NCBI RefSeq assembly: GCF_013373865.1
Contig: NC_050468.1
Location: 13,012,496 to 13,076,495, forward strand
Source: Monomorium pharaonis
Lineage: Eukaryota; Arthropoda; Insecta; Hymenoptera; Formicidae
Reading direction: 5' to 3'
DNA: 64,000 bases
The notes under the pieces were generated by a model that worked only from the letters and a program-made list of their open reading frames with translations, did no database searches and had not been told where the DNA came from. The position numbers were made by a program, and so were the translations under genes. Of this stretch, positions 1 to 13,339 are shown in pieces. The stretch's first letter is position 1, and every line of letters starts with the position of its first letter.

Positions 1-619
1 TTGGAGTATTCGAGGAATCTTTAAAAGAATATTATCTTTTCATCTTGGTTAAATTCGTGTCCACTCGAGAATCAATTTGGACATCCTTCTTTATATATAA
101 ATTTTAGGATACGGAAAAGTTGGAGTTATATATCATAAGATCGAGTAGATGAAAAATATATAAACATATAAACTTATGTTTGAAAATGCTTTATTAAAAA
201 GTTATAAATGTTGAAAGATTTTTATCAATTGTTATAGTTATAATATTTGAAAATTCTTCCTAGATGCATGCTTCTAATCATTAAATTGATTATCGAATTC
301 TTTCAAAATATTTCTTAAATATTTATTATATTTATTATAACAATTGATAAAAATCTTTAAATATCATTACCCTTTCAATAAAGCATTTTTAGATAAATTT
401 ATATGAACTTTTTTTATCTATTCGATTTTATTAAGATAATGTAAAAGTTTAGTCCCAATTTTTTGGAATATTCTATATAATGAAGCAATAAAATTTCAAC
501 TATATATATAATGTTGGCCCTTCTCTATATACTTGTGTAATTTACTTAAGCAATTTATATAAAATTATTATTATTGATTATTAAGGATTGTTTATACGTA
601 TAATATTACATATACTTAC
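1..619. other. AT-rich sequence, probably an intron of the DUF3105-like gene
   Basis: No exon-like segment on either strand. It contains diverged inverted copies of a sequence around ATTGTTATAGTTATAAT (about 180-245 against 320-400), which may be an old inverted-repeat element. Confidence 0.4.
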
Positions 620-675
620 TAAAGAGGAATATCATCATCATATTCAATTCTGTGGGTCATACATTTATGAGCAGC
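620..675 (-). CDS. Exon 4 of the DUF3105-like gene (last one in the window)
   Basis: Starts after TTTTTTCAG (AG at 677-676) and gives AAHKCMTHRIEYDDDIPL, then two bases (TA) before GTAAGTATATG. An in-frame TAG read across the donor is bypassed by splicing. The strong donor shows that the gene continues toward lower coordinates. Confidence 0.6.
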
Positions 676-2182
676 CTGAAAAAATACTTTGTTAAAAATG
701 TGTACTATTGAATATTAGTATTTAATAACAATATGAGATATTTTTACCTTATATGTCTTTGGGATGTTCTCACAATAAATCTTTGGTGTAATTTTATTTG
801 GTATGATATTATGACCATAACACGTATATGCTGATGGGCTATAATCCCAATCAATAGTTAAGTTTGTCTGAAATTTTATTATTATTAAAACACTTGCTAC
901 GTTTTGATAAGAAATATTTAAATGTATTTTTCAATTAATCATCCATTGCCCTCATTTAATAAACGAATATTTTTTAAGTCTTTAACAAAAACTGTATGAA
1001 ATTGAGAATGAAATTGAGAAAAGAAATTGAGAAAATAATCATACAAATACACTCTAGAAGTTGTAAATAAAAAGTTAGAAAATTTAAGTTAACTTTTATG
1101 TTGTATATGTCTGTGCAATTAAAAAAAATTTTAATGTAAACCGAACATTTGCCTCATAAATTTCATCAAAAGCAATGAAGGGTTAAGACAATTTATGCAT
1201 ATGAAGATTATAATAACCTTAGCATCATCACATTCTGGTGACACATGACCCATAAACATCTCGTGAGGAAAATCTATCATAGATTCATACTCATATTGCG
1301 GCTGATTCATTGGCAATATTTTAGGTGGTGGTTTTGGGTCACCTGGTCTGTCAGGCATCCAACGTCCATTCCAATTCTCAAACTTGTCTTCAATATTCCT
1401 ACGTTTTTCCTTATATTCATTATTGTCTAATATACGCAGCAATTTTTGCATAACATTTTGTTCCCGCACATCATAGTCTGCAAAATAAATTATAATAAGA
1501 TAATTATTTTATAATCGAGAAATTAATTTAGCTTATTCAAAGATAATCAAAGATAATCACATTTAAAAGATAAATGTTATTTTAAAATATTTTTCAAAAA
1601 AAAATAAAGCATGCAACTTAATATTGTTTTATTTAAATATAAAAGTTGAATTATTTGTTAACATCACAAATGTATACTATTTTCGAAAAAAGTGACATTA
1701 TAGATAAGCTTCTAGTTAAAGGTTTATAACTAATTTTATTTTTAACATAAAAAACTTTAATTTTAGAACAAAATTTATCAAAATACATTGATAGAAAGGC
1801 GTAAAAAATATTGAACTGTCATTATTTAGGATCCAGAAATTTGTACAAGATCCTATTAGGTAGTGCGCTGAGTATTATTGCTTGCAAGTATGTGTGTATA
1901 TATGTTTATCAATATGGTGCGCGGTTTGCTGAACGTAACACATAATGTGCACATAATGTATATCAGAAAATGTACGCTTCACGCAGCCATACCAAGCATG
2001 CAAACACGGGATCGTGCTTAAATTTCCGGGACTTACAATTAGTCATTATTTCAAGGTTAGAAATGCGAACATGAAAACAGGAGATTAAAAAAATATTTTA
2101 TAATACCATTATATCCGTATATATCCACGAAGCTAGCTGTTACGAAAACGCAAATTAGGAAGCTAAAGACCAGTCGGGACAT
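620..2182 (-). CDS. Partial gene, DUF3105/TP53I13-like secreted or membrane protein (5' four exons)
   Basis: I joined four minus-strand exons by splice signals and phase: 2182-2107 (signal peptide, ends phase 1), 1477-1218, 867-748 and 675-620. The first exon encodes 25 residues starting MSRLVFSFLICVF and ends at a GT donor; one base carries into the next exon, giving an Asp. Every later junction is in phase. The second exon is rich in charged and proline residues (KFENWNGRWMPDRPGDPKPP, then PECDDAK). The third has two Cys (YTCYGHN, YCENIP). The fourth reads AAHKCMTHRIEYDDDIPL and ends in TA before a perfect GTAAGT donor, so the next codon is probably Tyr. The reading DDIPLY resembles the start of the DUF3105 core (IPLYGxHRP) of TP53I13-like proteins. 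The family call rests on my memory of that motif. The conserved remainder is not in the first 619 bases and must lie off the left edge. The exon structure is firmer than the name. Confidence 0.6.
748..867 (-). CDS. Exon 3 of the DUF3105-like gene
   Basis: Exactly 40 codons, phase 0 at both ends. The exon lies between a TTTCAG acceptor (869-868) and the donor AAG|GTAAAA (747-746). The translation contains WDYSPSAYTCYGH and IYCENIPKTYK. It joins in frame to exons on both sides. Confidence 0.65.
1218..1477 (-). CDS. Exon 2 of the DUF3105-like gene
   Basis: The exon lies between a polypyrimidine-AG acceptor (AG at 1479-1478) and a GT donor at 1217-1216. It has 260 nt: two bases finish a codon and 86 codons follow in frame. 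An open frame continues past the donor to 1131, but it turns into AT-rich hydrophobic sequence, so I end the exon at GCT AAG. The donor (GTTATT) is weaker than the others in this gene. Confidence 0.6.
2107..2182 (-). CDS. Exon 1 of the DUF3105-like gene: signal peptide
   Basis: The ATG at 2182-2180 opens a hydrophobic leader (LVFSFLICVFVTASF), a typical signal peptide. The exon ends at 2107 with one base carried over, before GT at 2106-2105. The GC content here is clearly above the flanks. Confidence 0.6.
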
Positions 2183-2290
2183 CGTGCTCCAACCGCTGCA
2201 AACGTGATAAATATCAAATATTTTAGTCGCACCAAGTCATTTGACATTTGCCGTCACGCCGTCAGTGTTGATCTCGGATCACGCTTTTTT

Positions 2291-2300
2291 GCGCATGTGC
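2291..2300. promoter_or_regulatory. NRF-1/ewg-like site upstream of the DUF3105-like gene
   Basis: GCGCATGTGC lies about 110 bp upstream of the minus-strand start codon at 2182, in the only GC-rich patch nearby. It resembles the GCGCATGCGC palindrome common in housekeeping promoters. The binding factor is inference. Confidence 0.3.
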
Positions 2301-2350
2301 AATGCGGCATAATGAAATCCAGTGATGTATAATACTCATATGGTTCATAG

Positions 2351-3840
2351 ACTCCCGGGGAAAAATGTTTTATATAAAACATATATAAATATATAAAATA
2401 TGTTCATACATGTTTATATTAGTTTCCTTTCTTTTATAAAATTTATGTTTGATATAAAAAAATAATAGTTATACTGAAAAGATAGAAATTAATTTAAAAA
2501 ATAATTTTCGCATTGCTTCTTTTTAAAAAAGCTATAAAAAATATATATTCTGGAATATGATTATATGTTGACAATTTTTTTACATTCTTTCATATTCCTT
2601 TCCTTTGGTTTAAAATCGTAGATAATAATTATGTATTCTCCAAAGCATCCGCGCGCACATTAATAATTATGGTATAATTAATATACTACAAAACACTTTT
2701 GCAAGAACAGTTTGGTTTCAACCAACTTTTATACAGCAGTTTAGCTTCAATATTAATCATCTTGCATATTAATCGACCATGTTTTTTACAAGTATGCATT
2801 ACAAATATTTACAGCATGGAACAGAACCAAGTAAGTGTGAACATAGCACGGAAAAGACCCAGACAATTGTACACATTATCTACGAACCTTTGTTACGTAA
2901 TTCGAAGTGCACATTTTATGCACGTTGAGGCGCACGTGGTGGACGGAAACATTTGAAACGACAGGATGATCACTCTCAGGTTCCTCTTTAATGACAATAA
3001 TTATTTCTATTGCATTTATGCGTCCACTTAGCGAGACATGATTATCTATTTGCACTAAAAAAACTAACGAATATTAGTTATATAAAAAATGATTACTAGA
3101 GTTTGTACAGCCTAGAAAACATGTGGGATATTTTTATAATTTAATTGTGCTGTATGGATTTTATTGTTTATATATACTTATATTTAAATACCCTGTATAA
3201 AACGTCTGATTGAAAAAAATTAAAAAATATTGACATTTTGCAAAAAGCAGAATTTAGAAGATATTTAATTGAATATATATATATTTTTTAAATATTAATT
3301 TCTATTGATAAAACAATTAATAATCATTTTCTTAGAATAAAAATAAAAAAAGAACAAGTGTTAATTTCAAAAAAATGTTTATAACAATAATATCAAAATT
3401 AAAATTTATAAAGCAACATAATCTGTTCGATTTATACATATATATATATATATATATATACATTTTTTTTTGCTGCCCGACAATGATTCATTCATAGGTT
3501 TATACCCTTCACGGTGTAAGGGGAACGTAAAAAGTTATAGTCATGGCGCAATTATCCAACAGCGGCTAACTGGGCATATTTATCAATTTAATTATTGATC
3601 GCTACGAAATAGTCGCTAGATCGAGAAAAGATGTCCAAAAATGAATCATTGTCAGGCAATGATATATATTTTGCATGCTTTAATAAAATATATATTGCTT
3701 AATAAAAGTATTAAGTTATACTCTTTTACATGTATATGTATGTGTCTGTTACACACACACATACATATACATGTAAATATACGTCTATTTTATGTTACAA
3801 TACTAATAATTGATGCGAAGCAGTAAAATTATATCGTGGG
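2351..3840. other. Gene-poor AT-rich stretch with an AT microsatellite
   Basis: Apart from the candidate donor near 2831, I see no coding signal. An (AT)n tract lies at about 3438-3460, and a short mirror of ATGTATATGT and ACACACACATACATATACAT lies around 3728-3775. Confidence 0.5.
2816..2830 (+). CDS. Possible first coding exon of a divergent gene (uncertain)
   Basis: ATG GAA CAG AAC CAA is followed at once by a perfect GTAAGTGTG donor at 2831. A TTTATACA box lies about 85 bp upstream. The local sequence is less AT-rich than its flanks. Other frames through the same donor are also open, for example from the ATG at 2778. I found no convincing next exon nearby, so this may be a first exon with a long intron, a noncoding transcript, or chance. 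Confidence 0.2.
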
Positions 3841-4180
3841 TGTAGAGAATCAGTTAATATTCATGATCACACAGGCACCAAAATAGACGAGAAAACTTTT
3901 GTCAATGTAGCTTAGGATTTACGTCCTGTCCGACCTTTCGTATAAACGCATCATGCATTTATAAACATCGTTCGTTAATAATTGTCGAAGCTGCATAATT
4001 GCTTGCACGAGACCTCGATTTTCGAAATCCGAATGTCTGTGAAAGGATGAGATTCGCGCACACCCACGATGTGCAGTATCATTACAATTGAAATCATGTG
4101 GAACAACCTTCGCAAAAGCGAGGTTGCGAAATGCATCAGCGAGTTTTAATTACGTGTAATAAACACAATTATCTGCATGA
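3841..4180. other. GC-elevated noncoding island
   Basis: About 340 bp distinctly richer in CG dinucleotides than the flanks, with no long open frame. Such islands in AT-rich insect DNA are often conserved regulatory elements or unannotated UTR exons. The composition is seen; the function is inferred. Confidence 0.3.
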
Positions 4181-6597
4181 AAAAAGACACTGTAAATAAA
4201 ATGAATAAAGACATATAAAAAAAGAAGAGCATACATATAGTGAAAATTCGAAAAATTATCAATTGACTAATAATAGATGCTATAGGATCAATTTTTTTTT
4301 AATTATTAATCATACGCAGAAAGATATTAATATGTCATAATCCATAATAAAAAAAATTCATTTTGGCCCTGAAGTGGATGTTCGGAGTCAAATATATCGC
4401 ACGTATTGTTAACGGCTTTCCGCGTACTGGATTGGTGGTGATTTTTTGATGTATTTCGCGCAGAAGTGTTATGTGTGCAATTGTGTAACGAATACTGAGT
4501 TTATTTGTCACACGAATCATACGATCGTTGTGTTTTGAAGGAAATTACGTTTGCAACAATTAAACATTTTTGTTTAATTTTAATTACTATACCTTTTGAT
4601 TGTAATTATTAATTTTAAATAAAATGAATAACAAAATATTTATATCGACAAAATTGATGGTTATCTATACAATTATTATTGTAATTTATTTTTGAAAAAT
4701 AATAATCAAATAACGCGCACGAAGCGTGCGTCTGTGGTATCTACTATAGATATAAAATTTACATTTTTTTAAATATCTTTATAAAACATAAGATAACGAA
4801 ATTATTTATTTAGTCGAGGAAAGTTTAAAGAGAATTTATTACGTTATTTGATCTGTAATAAAAATTTTGTCTACGTTGAAACATTTATCTAATCTTTTGC
4901 AATTGTATAAAAGTTAATAGCTGTGTAAACAAAAGAAAAATGATTAATTCACGTAATAATATATACATATATTCCAAACGTGATACCAAGCAAAGGTAAA
5001 AAAGAGACAAAAAATACTCGATTAGATAATAGAATTCATCAAATAGGATTGATGAATTGATACTTAACTCAAAATATTTTTCATGTTACGTAGGAATTAT
5101 TATAGGAATTACTGCCAGCTTTCCTTTTCAAACTTACCATCAGAAGATTAACAAATCTGCTGGACGATATTTTATGTGCAGAAATGATATCCCTTTAGAA
5201 AAATCTATTTTAAAAAACTCAAAATAAAACTACAAGTTTATCCAAAAAATTACTAAATTAGTTGTGATTTTGAACAAAACTTTAAGTATATAAGTAATAT
5301 GTTTTAAAGATTACTTTAAGTTAACTAAAGTTTACTTTAAGTTTGCATGAAAACAATTATTTTATATTAAAAATTACTGTATAGCAGCAATCACGGATAC
5401 AAAAACTATTAAATATTTTTACTACGTTTTGAATGAGAAATCATAATAAACTTTGTATAATTTTAATAATTTCTTCATGGTCTTTTTTATGGCAGTTACT
5501 TTGGCGTACATAATAAATTTTGATATAAAATTTTCTCTAATTAAAATTAATAATTACAAAAATCTTATTACAATAAAATTTTTTATTACGTTTTATTGTA
5601 TATATATATAATAATAAAACGTTGTATTTTACATGCTTCAAAGAAATTCATAATTAACTTTGAAGAAATATGTAATTAAAGATATAAGATAATCAAAAAC
5701 ATATAATATTTCTTTATTTATCAAGAGCTTCTTCATCTTTTTTAGGTTTTATATTACAAATTTTATTATTTGCAGGCTGAAGTGAGATAGGCATTTCAAG
5801 GTAATTTATTTTTGTTAACGGTACCTCTTTTAAACAATATAGAAGGAGATTAAAGAAATTTTTTATGTCTAAATATTTTTTTTTAATCTTATGGTAAATG
5901 AAATATCATAAATTAACACTGAAATTATAATTATTATGTAATAATAAATTTGTTAGTCGTCCAAAAAAGGGCCGGTTCTTTAGAGATTAAAAAAGCACTT
6001 TAAAAATGAGAGGCAAGCTAGGGGTTTCACTTTAAAAAACTAACCCAGTTTTACTTGGAGCAATTTAATATCTTTGATGCTAACAAGCATTGCCAGTCAA
6101 TTTAATTTGTAATATTATATTCTCCGGCTAAGAACTATGTTTCAAGACTAATAAATTTATCGGCGCGTAGTATATGCTGGTGATTATAAATTTAAACAAT
6201 TAATCATACACGCAAACGTCTAATGTTGGCTTGTAGCGGCGATATTAAATATATATATTTTTTATTTTGAATTTTAAGTTTATATTTCTAAAAACATTTA
6301 TAAATATTTTAACTTTTTTTTGATATTAAACGTGTAATAAATATATATCAATGTTGATAAAATTAACTTTTTATCATTTTTTATTGTTTAAATGTTCAAT
6401 AAGAATTTATGTATAATTTTTAAATTGCAGTATTGGTTTTATTTTATAAATGAAATAAAATGCAAACATGTTTATATTGAAGATATCACAATAACTGTAA
6501 TAATATTCGCATCAATTAATTAACTTTATGCTTTTTATAATTTCAAATTAATTTTGCATACTTTTTGCCTCTGAATTATTATATTCAGTAAACTAAC
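4181..6597. other. Gene-poor AT-rich stretch
   Basis: No supportable exon. The only 60-residue open frame (4335-4520, minus) lacks splice signals and coding character. Homopolymer runs and short AT repeats dominate. Confidence 0.5.
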
Positions 6598-6960
6598 ACG
6601 TCCAGAGTCGATTATCGATCGCCAAATGAGTAGTACGATTCGATCCACGCTCCGTGTCAGACGCGACGCGCGTCACCGTCACTTTTATCGAATAATACGA
6701 TGTTTAGATAGATAGTGGAAGCGAAGTACGGCTAAGCCGCCGGCAACACGCCTACCTGTAGGGTAAATGAAAGATCAGCCGGAGCGCAAACAGTAGCTCG
6801 AGTGGCTATATCCGCGCTCGAGGGCCGGAATGTCATTCGAAGTGGTGATATAGCCAGTGCGTGCGTGAGCGCAGAAAAGGGTCAGAATAAACAAGAAAAG
6901 TAGCCAACCGTAACCACGCGCGTATTTATTTTGAAATATCCCTTAAAGGGTCCTCGCCGT
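6598..6960. other. GC-elevated noncoding island
   Basis: This is one of the most GC-rich stretches in the window, with motifs such as GACGCGACGCGCGTC and paired GCTCGAG sites near 6797 and 6816. No long open frame. It may be a promoter, a UTR exon or a conserved element. Confidence 0.35.
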
Positions 6961-7248
6961 AATGCCAGAAACAAAATTTTCAGCTGGTTCTGTTAATGAC
7001 ATCAAATTCATTTTGAGGACATTCGAAAAAAAAGGATTCTCTTCGCACTCTTCGTCTTGTTTTACAAAAAAAGCCATATAAAAGGTTAATATGATTATTT
7101 GTTATGCTGTTCTAATAAATGAGTTATTAAATCTTCCACCATGGTATCTTTGACTTTGACATATAAAAAAGCTTATTGAGAGGAAAAAACAATTTTCCAA
7201 AAATATGCCGTTTACAGTGTCTTTTATTCACTTGATCATTTAGAGGGA

Positions 7249-7466
7249 TTAATATTTAAATAGAATAAAATTTGTAAGATATACTATAATATACAATAAT
7301 TTAACTTTAACGCCTTTGGCACGGAGCTGATTTTGATATGCTTTACGTTCAGCCGTCGGACAGCGTTCAGCGGATGCTAGGACATACGAGTATGTATAAA
7401 CAGAAGGTAATGCGATAACACTTTTGTTCCACTTTCCGTTTAAACCATGGACAGGAGGTGCAGTCA
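7249..7466 (-). CDS. Exon-like open frame, unrecognised (uncertain)
   Basis: After a TTTATGCAG acceptor (AG at 7468-7467) the frame reads TAPPVHGLNGKWNKSVIALP and then a basic stretch, SAERCPTAERKAYQNQLRAK. It then degrades into AT-rich hydrophobic residues before the stop at 7249. The first 150 bases have coding-like composition. No partner exon is evident. It could be a terminal exon, a retrogene fragment or a transposon remnant. Confidence 0.25.
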
Positions 7467-7674
7467 CTGCATAAACATTAAAAATAAATGAACAAAAGAT
7501 AACAAGATTAAAAACAGTAAAAAAGCAATGGCCAAGGGATCAGTTGTGAGCAAAACAACGAAAAAGTAAAGACATAATTTGAGAGCATCTATGTTTAGAA
7601 TGTTTCAAACTACATTAAAAAATAAGCATTTTTATATATTGTATAAATTATCAAATTTATTTTATAAGTTTGAC

Positions 7675-7800
7675 ACTGTCAGTCGCCAGGGATCCATGCC
7701 GGCTAAACGAAAAGTATAATGTCAGTTTCAGGGACTGACGCCATCCAAACGAAAAGTTCAATGAAATCGTCCCCTGGTACTGACGCCGTGCCGGACGTGT
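7675..7800. repeat. Short imperfect repeats, probable transposon remnant
   Basis: A GC-rich patch in which ACTGACGCC-like words and AAACGAAAAGT recur (about 7706-7718 and 7747-7759) with alternating spacing. This looks like the end of an old repetitive element. The class is unknown. Confidence 0.3.
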
Positions 7801-8769
7801 TAAATATTATTAAATAAATTTAAACAATATTAAATAATAAATATATTAAATAAATTTAAATATATGATTAAAAATAAATATAGCTAATGGTTATCTCCTT
7901 AGACTCTTAACGACACAGTTTCCGCAATTTTCATAGTTACTACATGTATAATATTCTCATGTACATTGCATATATGTATTGCTTTTGGCATCATTGTCCA
8001 TCAACTGTTAGTTATGTATCTGCAATGCGTACTTGTAAACGTATGCGTTGCGTAAATATTTATGTACGTTGATTCACTGGTTACTCATGTGGAGTAGACC
8101 GCAAATATTTCAAATGCATTACAAGTTAAGGATAATTTAATTAAATTTTTGATTTGCAAAATTTGTAACAGATATATAAATCAAAAAAATTTTCTATTAT
8201 ATCTTTATAACAAACAAATCTTTTTATAATTTGTCTTTTACTGTGGAACATTTTAAATAACTTTGCATAGTTTTTAATATGTTTTTAATTTATTTTGAAT
8301 GTATTTATCATTTTTATTTATGCTTAATTTTATTATGCTTGTTTTTATTATATTATATTAAATATTATATTTTCATTTGAGATATTATTTTGCTAGTTCT
8401 TTCTTTGCATAAATAATTTAATTCTGAGTATCTTACGATATAACGTTACAATGTAATAATTATATAATGTTAACTAGCAATTTTATTCTTAAGATTCGAG
8501 TATTACTCGTAAAAGATTCGATTCTTTACGCTACTTATAAATAAATTTTAAATCCTTATATATTTATTCTAAAATTTGAAAATAACTAATTGATATTGAT
8601 TACTTTGCAAGTATGATGTATGAAATATTATATTTTTTTATATATACTCGAATTTTTGAAAAAATAAAACTTACTGGATTTGATTAGGATTTTTAAGTAT
8701 ACATTGAGCTTAATTCCATCTCTAGTTGATATAATTTGGATAATATATGCTTCATCTGCTTTTCTCCCA
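7801..8769. other. Gene-poor AT-rich stretch
   Basis: No coding or structured signal beyond simple AT-rich words. Confidence 0.5.
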
Positions 8770-9060
8770 TATGGTTTATGCGTGATCTCGTGCGGTTAGA
8801 GAGCAAAGTAAAGACGAATGCAGGCACCGAACCGATACCAAGTGGCGGCCAATATTATCGAGGCAAGAGGGCAAACAGCGTTCGAGTGTTTGCTCCTGGA
8901 AACCGTTAACGCTCTCGAAGCGAGGTTTTAACCACGCTTCATCGACCGACGAATGCACGCGTAATTTACGTGACGTGATGAACGGGCCGTTCGGCACAGT
9001 CGGCCGGAATAAATTCCCTGTAAAGTTTGAAAAAACTGCGTCGCACGCGCGATATTGTAA
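8770..9060. other. GC-elevated island with short open frames on both strands
   Basis: About 50% GC by eye. It is open on the minus strand at 8997-8776 (73 codons), and a shorter plus-strand frame starts MRDLVRLESKVK near 8779. Neither has a persuasive acceptor and donor pair, so I do not call a gene. It may be a conserved regulatory element or a UTR exon. Confidence 0.3.
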
Positions 9061-9548
9061 AAGATGACTTTGCTATAAGCGGATCGCATGCACTTGATCA
9101 TCTATATTTTTTTATTTTTGCAAACTCTCTTGCAAAAGAGATAGAGATGTTATTTGGAATCGCGATACGCAAATCCATGGTGTGCAAAATAATTTTACAA
9201 GAGATTCTCATGAAAAAATATTCACGCGATAATAAAACACTTGCCAATACTCAATAAACAGAAGTAGCAAAAATTTAACTCTGATATTTTATTAAACACT
9301 AGAATTGTTTTATACGAGATCTATCTTGTTACTTTTAATCTATGATTGGTTCTGATCTTTTCAAATTATTTCTCTTTTTTTCAATGAACGTTTAATTATT
9401 GTGACGCAAGTAAAGTAAAAATTTTTTTACGTTTAATAAATTAAATGAAAAATAAGATCCCGTATTTGTTCATTTACAACGGTGTATTTTTTTTTTAAAG
9501 AGCGCAATTTTTAATGGTATACGACTTCAAACGTACGGTCAATGATGA

Positions 9549-9612
9549 TAGCTCTTTCTTACGACGATTGGTAGTTTTTATCGAAACTACCAATCGTCGT
9601 AAGAAAGAGCTA
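9549..9612. repeat. Perfect 29-bp inverted repeat with 6-nt loop
   Basis: Arms 9549-9577 and 9584-9612 are exact reverse complements, beginning TAGCTCTTTCTTACGACG. The spacer is TTATCG. Perfect pairing of this length points to a recent palindromic duplication or a fold-back insertion rather than a typical bulged microRNA precursor. Confidence 0.9.
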
Positions 9613-9689
9613 ACTACTTGTACTTCGGAGTTACTTTATTACGTGAGGTTCATCGTTAAATGGTACATCTAACTGTTGTAACGATATAC

Positions 9690-9990
9690 ATGTACGTACC
9701 TAATGAAATTAGGTGCGCATTCGAGCTTGTTGGCTTTCAAGACTGAGCTTTGACCGACTTGGCAGTATTGGCTTTTCGTGTACGCAAGCCACGGTGCGTA
9801 ACACATCATGGACACCCACAGACTCGGTGGCTTGTCCTTTTTATGGATATAGCTTGTATTTCTTTAGGGGTTTATAGGCACATAATGCAGCGGTTTCCAA
9901 AAATGGTAAACTAGACTCCGCTTTAAGACGCTTGGTGGTTTCACTAAGTTTGGTGTGAATATACTCTTATTCCTATAGGATCAATACGAT
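9690..9990. other. GC-elevated noncoding island
   Basis: Moderately GC-rich, with no frame longer than about 40 codons that has splice signals. I compared it with small nuclear RNAs from memory and recognise none. Confidence 0.3.
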
Positions 9991-10532
9991 CAATCTGCGA
10001 GAAGAGTGACCTATTTAATTAAAAATTCTTTTAAATATTCGAAAAACAAAATGAAACGATAAACACATGCAATAGTCGTATTTCTGGTGCGGCCTTTTGC
10101 ATTTGAAATTGTTTTATTTTTTAATTAATTTTTTTAATATAATGCAACATTTAATAAATAACACAGATGTAACATTCTTCTTATGCGTTTGCAATGTGTT
10201 ATTTAAAATTTGATTTAGATTTAATATCGTTTACATTTTTCATATCATATTGATGTTATTATAAAAGAGAAATACAATTTTAAAATGTTTCAATATTGTA
10301 ATTTATCTGTTTGTGATTGAAACGATGACAATAACGGCTTCAGACAAGTGTAATTTATTTCCAATGTTCGAATATTTGCGTAAAAGAAATTGCTCATCTA
10401 ATAAATTCATAGAACACGTGATACTTGCGATATTCCGAATCTGTAAACCGAACGTCTTTAATCTTAAGAGTATGTCAATTGCTCCTTTACAGTTTGTTAC
10501 TGAAGTAAATAGATACTTGAGATTCACAAAGA

Positions 10533-10566
10533 GAAACTTCTCTTTCATTTCTAGAAGCTTCTAGAA
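10533..10566. promoter_or_regulatory. Heat-shock-element cluster
   Basis: Positions 10549-10566 read TTCTAGAAGCTTCTAGAA, a perfect palindrome of four alternating TTC/GAA pentamers, which is the canonical HSF-binding array. A further GAAACTTC pair lies at 10533-10540. The overlapping 80-residue open frames on both strands of 10303-10564 have no splice support. Confidence 0.5.
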
Positions 10567-12707
<2,141 letters not shown>

Positions 12708-12829
12708 TATGTTCTCGTGGTATCAAAATTATATGTAATTTTAGAATAATTTCTTCCTATAAGCGCGAAGGAATCAAAATTACGAGATGCAAAAAAATCT
12801 GCCGTGAAGTATAGCTAAAATTAAATCTA

Positions 12830-13110
12830 TCGGTAAAGACAGAGGCTGTCGTTAACACGCTCCTGTACTTCCTTTTAATCGGGTATTTTACCGCACGATT
12901 AATTGTGCGGAATTGGACCTCTACGGCGCAGATTTCATTGCGCGTTGCTATTCGTGCTGCCGCGTTGATTACTTCGGTAACTTTAGAACGACCGGAAACA
13001 CAGGAAGGTTTTTATTATGCGAGCCGAGCCCCTAGCTAGCAAGCGAACGATCGATCTTGCCTGTTCAATTATGTCGCGTGCTGAATATAACTTGTTGCAT
13101 ACATACGTTC
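12830..13110. other. GC-elevated noncoding island
   Basis: A CG-rich patch containing a short palindrome, CCGCACGATTAATTGTGCGG (12892-12911). No convincing open frame. Probably regulatory or a conserved noncoding element; this is inference. Confidence 0.3.
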
Positions 13111-13339
13111 GATATATTGCAAAAAATTCTATTCTTTAAACCGGAATTTGTGTTATTCACTGAAAAATAATGAATAGTCTGATTTCAGTGCTATCCTTAC
13201 AAATATCAGTATATCAATTAGTAATACAATATATTCTTTGTCTTTCAATGATAATACACTGATAATACTATTCCAGTAAATCTTCTTTTAATTATAATCA
13301 TTGAGAAATTTTGAATAGATAATTGCAATTATAAATATA

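Noticed and set aside
1131..1217. Extension of DUF3105-like exon 2 to 1131
   Set aside because: The sequence past the GT at 1217 turns AT-rich and hydrophobic, while splicing at 1218 keeps phase with the next exon.
9549..9612. MicroRNA precursor
   Set aside because: Perfect pairing with a 6-nt loop and 64 nt total is atypical for an animal pre-miRNA, and there is no expression evidence.
10303..10564. Overlapping 81- and 83-codon frames on both strands
   Set aside because: Overlapping open frames on both strands without splice signals or composition change are probably chance. Only the heat-shock element is kept.
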